In this document: piece after piece, positions 59,101 through 64,000 of the stretch
Numbering within the stretch: position 1 is the stretch's first letter
How the letters are laid out: each line of letters starts with the position of its first letter
DNA from: Pleodorina starrii
Lineage: Eukaryota; Chlorophyta; Chlorophyceae; Chlamydomonadales; Volvocaceae
Reading direction: 5' to 3'
DNA length: 64,000 nucleotides
Assembly: GCA_030267565.1 (NCBI GenBank)
Contig: BRXU01000031.1
Span: 1,302,001-1,366,000, forward strand
The notes under the pieces: model-generated
What the model saw: the letters and a program-made list of their open reading frames with translations, nothing else
Databases searched by the model: none
Told to the model about the DNA's origin: nothing
Made by a program: the position numbers and the translations under genes

Positions 59101-62100
59101 GGCTCTCAAGTCCAGCCACGCCGAGGAGGTGGCGGCTCTCAGCACCAGCCACGCAGCCGAGGTGGCGGCGCTCACCACGTCACACGCGACGCAGGTGGCG
59201 GCCATGCAGACGGCGCACGCGGAGGAGGTGCGACAGATCCACACGCGGGCGCTGCAGGTGGGTGCGTGGGTGGGTGGGCGGGCTGGGCGGGTGGGGAGGT
59301 GGTTTGGTGCACTGGCTGGAATGATGCGGTGCCCTTGCGCGAGAATGCCGGGTGGGTGCGACACATCTGTGGTGCATCCTTGCGGGGACGTTGCGTCTGC
59401 CTCATCCAGGGGGTCGCTCACGAGCCCCACCAATGCCAGCTACCGCGACATCTACCTTGGCGCCCGTCCTGGTGCTGTTCCCAATGGTCCTCCTCTGCTG
59501 CTGCTGCAGGCGGCGCAGACGCGTGTCGAGGCGCTGCGCCGCATCCTCAAGGACAAGGTGAGCGCGCTACTGTGCTTGAGGGCTGACACAGCGAACCAGC
59601 ACCATGTGCACACTGGCTGCGTGGCGGTGCGCTGAGGGGCGCCGGAAAGGAAAAGACTATACGGGGCGGTGGAAGGTCTATTTGGGAGAAAGGGGGGTGA
59701 CTTTACAGACTGCTCGGCACGGCGCAGTTGGGCTGCCTGTCTGCTTGTGGTCTCCAGGACTGGCCTCATCCCGTATCGCGTATTGCCCTATGGCGCGACA
59801 GACGGATTAGAGTGATTGCAGCAAACCCTCCTACCCACACCCGCCCCTTCCTCCCACGCACGCCAGGCCGGTCGCTACAGGGAGTGCCTCGCCACCGCGG
59901 TGCTGTACCTGTGGCGCTTCAGGGTGCGGAGGCAGGTACGACGATGCGATCCAGGGGCGGCCCGCGCGTGTCTGTGTTCCCCTCGACGCTGCGCACACAT
60001 CGCCACCACCACCACCACCGCAACGGGTGTGCCGTGCTTGCCCTGGCCACCCAGAAAGCCGAAGCACTGCAAAACCCGCTCGGCATTATGGCTTGATAAG
60101 CCAAGAACGTGAGGCTTTCGGGGCACCATCCAACTCGACACCGCGCACGCCCAGCGGCCCTGCCCCGCTCGCTGCCCGTCACCAGCCGTGTCCCGGCTTC
60201 CTCCCGCGCTGCTTAACCCCTCCCCCAAAGACCCGACCCCGGCGACACGCCGCCGCGCCATTGCCCCCAGGCGGAGGCCCGGCAGCGGTGGCGCGGCTTC
60301 TCCGACCGACTGCGCCTCCTGGAGGAGCCCGCCAACCCCACCTACCGGGAGATCATGATGGGGCCGCGCAGCACCATCGCGAGCCGCCTGGCGCTGCGCC
60401 ACGCGGACCCCTCCGACCTGGCAGTGCCGCAAGCGCTGACGGGCCGGCAGATCGCGCGGATGGTGCTGCAGGTGGGAGGCGTCGATCGCTCCGTCCTTGG
60501 GGAAGACGGAGTGATGGACAGGCATCGGGGACGGGGGCGGGGATGGGGGTGAGAGTGATATACGATGGTGGGACTGGTTGCAGCAGCAAGCCGTTTTATG
60601 AACCAATCCGCGGCCTGGCGATTTGCTGCGCCAGGCCGCGGGGTGGTCGTGGGTTGCATGGGCTGCGGGTTGGAAGTAGCGGTTCGGGGGGTGGGAGTGG
60701 GAGTATGCTGCGCGCGTACCATACTCGGGATGTCAATGCGTGCTTGGCAGGCGTCCAGCAGCGACCATTGACGGGTTGCGTGCATGCTACGGTGCTTTGG
60801 GAGTGCTTTCGACGCTCGCGCCCCGAACAACTTTCCCCCTAATGCCCCCGCAGGCCTGGCGCGGCTACACGCAAACCAAGCGAAAGGCCCAGCAGGTGCG
60901 GACCGGGCGTCGTTGGGCACACGTGGACAGCGCCTGGCCGCGCACACCGCATCCATCCCCCAATCACGCCTTCTGATGTCATCGCCGTTCCCAGCACGGT
61001 GGTAGCACCGCTTCTTTGCCAAGCCGCAAAGAGCCTACGGTCGCCATCATAGCCATAGCCGATCTTTCGCCTGCGGTTTGTGTCTGCCGCAATCGCAAAC
61101 CGGCTGTCTGCCCTCAGCTTCATTCCCGCGATCCGAGACGCATCGGGAATGCGCTCTCCCGAAATCCAGACGTCTCGAAATGCGCTCACCCAGAATCCGG
61201 AACGATTCCGAAACGCTGCAATTTCGTCTTTACGGTATTTACCCCTTCCCCAAACGCGCTCGCAGGTGGACGCGCTGACGGAGGCGGTGCCCGCCTTCAT
61301 GGAGAACCTGGGCGACCGGCGCCGCCTGGAGCGGGCCTGGTTGGGCCTGCGGCTGTGGACCGCCGGCGCCGCAACGCGCCGCGCGCACGCGGCCATCAGC
61401 GACTACGAGGCGGCCACAGCGGAGGCGCAGGCGGCTAAGGTGGTGGCGGAGGCGGCGAGGGCCACCGCGGACGTGGCGGCGGCGGAGGCGGAGGAGGAGC
61501 GGCAGCGGATGGCGTGAGTACACTGAGGCGCGGGGACATGGGACTTGACATGGAGTGGGGTGAGAGGGCGATTGAGAGGCGCCGCCGCTGGCTACCGAAC
61601 GCAAAAAGCCGGCAGGAGGTGTTACCCTGCGCTGCTGCCCTCATCCTGCTGTCATCAGCCACACAAAAAGGCATCGTCCGTGCTCATGTTGTGGTTGTGT
61701 TGATAAATGTGCGCCAGCTGACAGTATGGTACGGTGTGTGTTAAACCCTCCCCGGCGCAGGTTGCTCGGGACCGATGCCGGGACCTCGCTGCACGCCTTG
61801 GCCTCCACCCAGGCCGGCGGCTTCGGCAGCATGGGCACGGGGCTTGGGCCCGGAGGCGGCAGCGGCGGCTTTGCGTCGGTGGGCTCGGGGCCGGACGGAC
61901 CCAGCCGTGGCGCCGGGGGCCCCGGGTACGTGCTGGTTCCCGGACAGGCCCCCGACAACCCCTACATGTTGTACCAACTACCAACCGTCGAAGGTGAGAC
62001 TGGCTGGGGCAGAGAGGCTCTCTTCACTGCTTCACGCCTCTCTGGCGGCGGGGCTGACTGGCGAAGTCGACGCGAGACGAACGCGCCAGGTCTGAACAAA

Positions 62101-64000
62101 ATCTTCTTTCATTGGCAGTCGTCGAGTACGACAACCTTTCGCGCATGCATCTTGGCTTGGTCGCTGCCAAGGCGCCCAACTTTTGTCACCAGTGCGCAGC
62201 CTCCGTCGGCCGGGGTTTTGCCTTTTGCCAGGGCAGCCCAGCCGAGAGCCCACATTCCCTCTCCCGTTCCGGTGCCTTCCCCTTCACCCGCCTCCCCTCA
62301 CGCACGCAACAGTCGGCACGCAGTATCTGCCCCACTCCAACACCGTGATGAGCTCGGGCATGCAGGCGCCGGAGCACGGCGCGGTGGCGGACGTGGTGGC
62401 GGCGGCGCGGGCGGCCGGGCTGGAGGTGGCGACGCAGCCGCTCACTTCGTCGCAGCACCAGGCAAGTAGAGTGGCACCCAGAGGGCCGTATGCGTTCCGC
62501 CTTGCCGTCATTGCTTGTGCTCTATGCCGGAAGGTCAGTTTGCTGCGCGTGCCGCGCGTGGACGGAAGCGTATCGCATTTTCATCGCCGCCTGTCCACTG
62601 TGGTAATGACCACTGTCTTTATAACTGTAGGATTCGCGTCGGCTGTAGCTTCGCTGTCAGCTCCGAAACTCAACTTTTTGCCGGGACAGCTGGGGACAGC
62701 AACGCTTTTATTGTCGAAACTAACGTAGGAACTGCGCGCAATGTATATGTACATGTGGAATGCAACCAAACCGCAGCAAAACGATCGGCCCGGCACCAAA
62801 CGCAATTTCAGCTTTTCGTGCGGGCTGCAGGGATCACAAGGCAGGGCAGTTTAAGGCGTTACAGGCCCCCAATGGGAACACATAACGTGTACATGTCGCA
62901 ACTTGGTCTTGCCGGAACCTTGCTGCTTGAGCACGTCGAAGGCCGCTGGAAGGCGAACCGGCGACCCCACGAACCGGCACTCTTTCGCATGTTGCATACT
63001 ATGGCTATAGCATGCCCATGGAAACCCATTTAAGGCGCGTTCAGAGCTTACGCCATTTCCAGCGCCATTACCTTTTCATCGCAGTTACGCGGGGAACTAT
63101 CAGGTGTCCGTTGTTCGTGGTTAAAAGTTTGGAATTTATTCCGTCGGCCTCACAAAGCCCCAAAGTGAAAAGCGGAAAGGCGCGTCACCATGCCTGAGCA
63201 CGCGCGACCGGGCAGCCGACAGATCGGCCATAGTGCCCCCCCCGGCCTAAATGTTACCGTCTTCTTGTATCAGGTGATATGCCCTTGGCGTCGTCTCCAA
63301 GCGCGCTGTTGTACCGTCCCGCCGCGGTAATTCCCCGCACCCTCAAGCCTCAACCCTCAACCCGCACTCTCTACGAATCCGACTTGGTTCTTGCTCAGTT
63401 CACAGTCGTGATCAGTCTGTGGTATGGCGGCATCGGTGACCGTTTCCATACTGCCACCCGTTCCCACCGCCATGTGCGTGACCCCCTTGAGAGGCGCTCA
63501 CGCCCAACGGTTGGAATCTCTCGCCGAGCCAGTTGTCTGTTGGTGTGAAGCTCGCACGCACGCACAAGCGACATCTGATTTTACGGACGGGGCATGGTGC
63601 CAGCGGCTGCACGATGACTCCTTGACCCCTTACAACCCCGTATCGCTCATCATGTCAGCTAAACTCATCATTCATCCCCTGTCATCTGCTCAGCTCGACT
63701 GCGTTTGATGCAGCCGCTGCTTTCCGCGGCGTGCCCCTCCTTCAGGAATGCCAATCCCCGCGTCCGCATTGTGTTTGCCTGCGTGCTGCCACGCCGCCGA
63801 CGCTTCCTGCCCGAATGCTGTTCCGCTCCGCAGCCCGGCGCCGTCGTGTCCGGGCCCCCGCCCCCGCCAGGCAATATGGTTACGTTCAGTGCGCTGCCCG
63901 GAGGCGGCGGCACTATGCCCCCCGTGGCGGGACCCAGCCAGGCGGCCATCAACGCCATGTCCCGGCGTCGCAGCGCAGGCGGGCCGTCATCACAGGCCGC
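50133..64000 (+). CDS. Very long coiled-coil protein, at least 31 exons, unknown function, 3' truncated by window
   Basis: I do not recognise the family. Thirty-one exons join in phase from ATG 50133: for example 50133-50255, 50338-50438, 50612-50743, 52144-52302, 53826-53988, 54893-55090, 56814-56997, 58100-58340, 59090-59257, 60271-60471, 61266-61513, 61761-61993, 62313-62461 and 63834 to the edge, giving at least 1,318 residues. Most exons encode charged, Ala/Glu/Arg/Leu-rich helix with heptad spacing (VERLEAIARATGERAAAAEA; ELAAELRRLAAEAA). Exon 59090-59257 has four tandem 11-residue repeats of the type HAEEVAALSTS. Exons from 61761 become Gly/Pro-rich and non-helical. There are no membrane segments. 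The last intron seen (62462-63833) would start with GCAAGT. Long coiled-coil proteins of algae are often cytoskeletal, ciliary or centriolar, but nothing here proves that. Confidence 0.82.

Noticed and set aside
62100..62180. Possible extra exon (VVEYDNLSRMHLG) in the coiled-coil gene
   Set aside because: It has an acceptor but no convincing donor, and the flanking exons 61993 and 62313 already join in phase.

Overview
The window is nuclear DNA of a GC-rich green alga, most likely a chlamydomonadalean or volvocine species. The evidence is many short introns with GT...(C)AG borders, long Ala/Gly/Pro-rich linkers, TGTAA-type poly(A) signals downstream of several genes, and a SAND domain of the kind expanded in volvocine algae. 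There is no operon structure, Shine-Dalgarno pattern, CRISPR array or recognisable RNA gene. All gene models below were built by hand by joining exons whose splice phases agree and whose joined protein continues a known domain. No search was run.

Layout. 1-936 (+): 3' end of UMP synthase (OMP decarboxylase half). 5.7-10.2 kb (-): a six-exon gene encoding a SAND domain followed by an ARID domain and a very long Gly/Arg/Tyr-rich tail. 10.2-14.0 kb: repeat-bearing intergenic DNA of lower GC. 14.0-15.9 kb (+): a GNAT acetyltransferase. 16.7-18.2 kb (+): a small organelle-type PPR protein. 20.7-24.8 kb and 28.8-32.7 kb (+): two tandem paralogues of a membrane-anchored START-domain lipid-transfer protein, with the same six-exon structure and nearly identical patches that suggest gene conversion. 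Between them lies a 1.55-kb DNA transposon with 22-bp terminal inverted repeats. 37.1-42.5 kb (-): a nine-exon gene encoding presequence-ARM repeats-TIR-SAM. 44.5-46.3 kb: a second, end-truncated and internally amplified copy of the same transposon. 46.8-49.6 kb (-): phosphopantothenoylcysteine synthetase (CoA synthesis). 50.1-64.0 kb (+): a very long coiled-coil protein of at least 31 exons that runs off the window and shares a 485-bp divergent promoter region with the synthetase.

The genes do not form one pathway. Two encode steps of nucleotide and cofactor synthesis (UMP, CoA). Several others look organelle- or membrane-directed (PPR, GNAT, START pair, ARM-TIR-SAM). The strongest candidate for an undescribed system is the ARM-TIR-SAM gene. 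It has the same modules as the animal NADase SARM1 in a different order, with an acid-free, Arg-rich N-terminal presequence and a glutamate at the spacing expected of the TIR NADase catalytic residue. The second is the SAND-ARID architecture. Exon borders are inferred from sequence alone and should be checked against transcripts.
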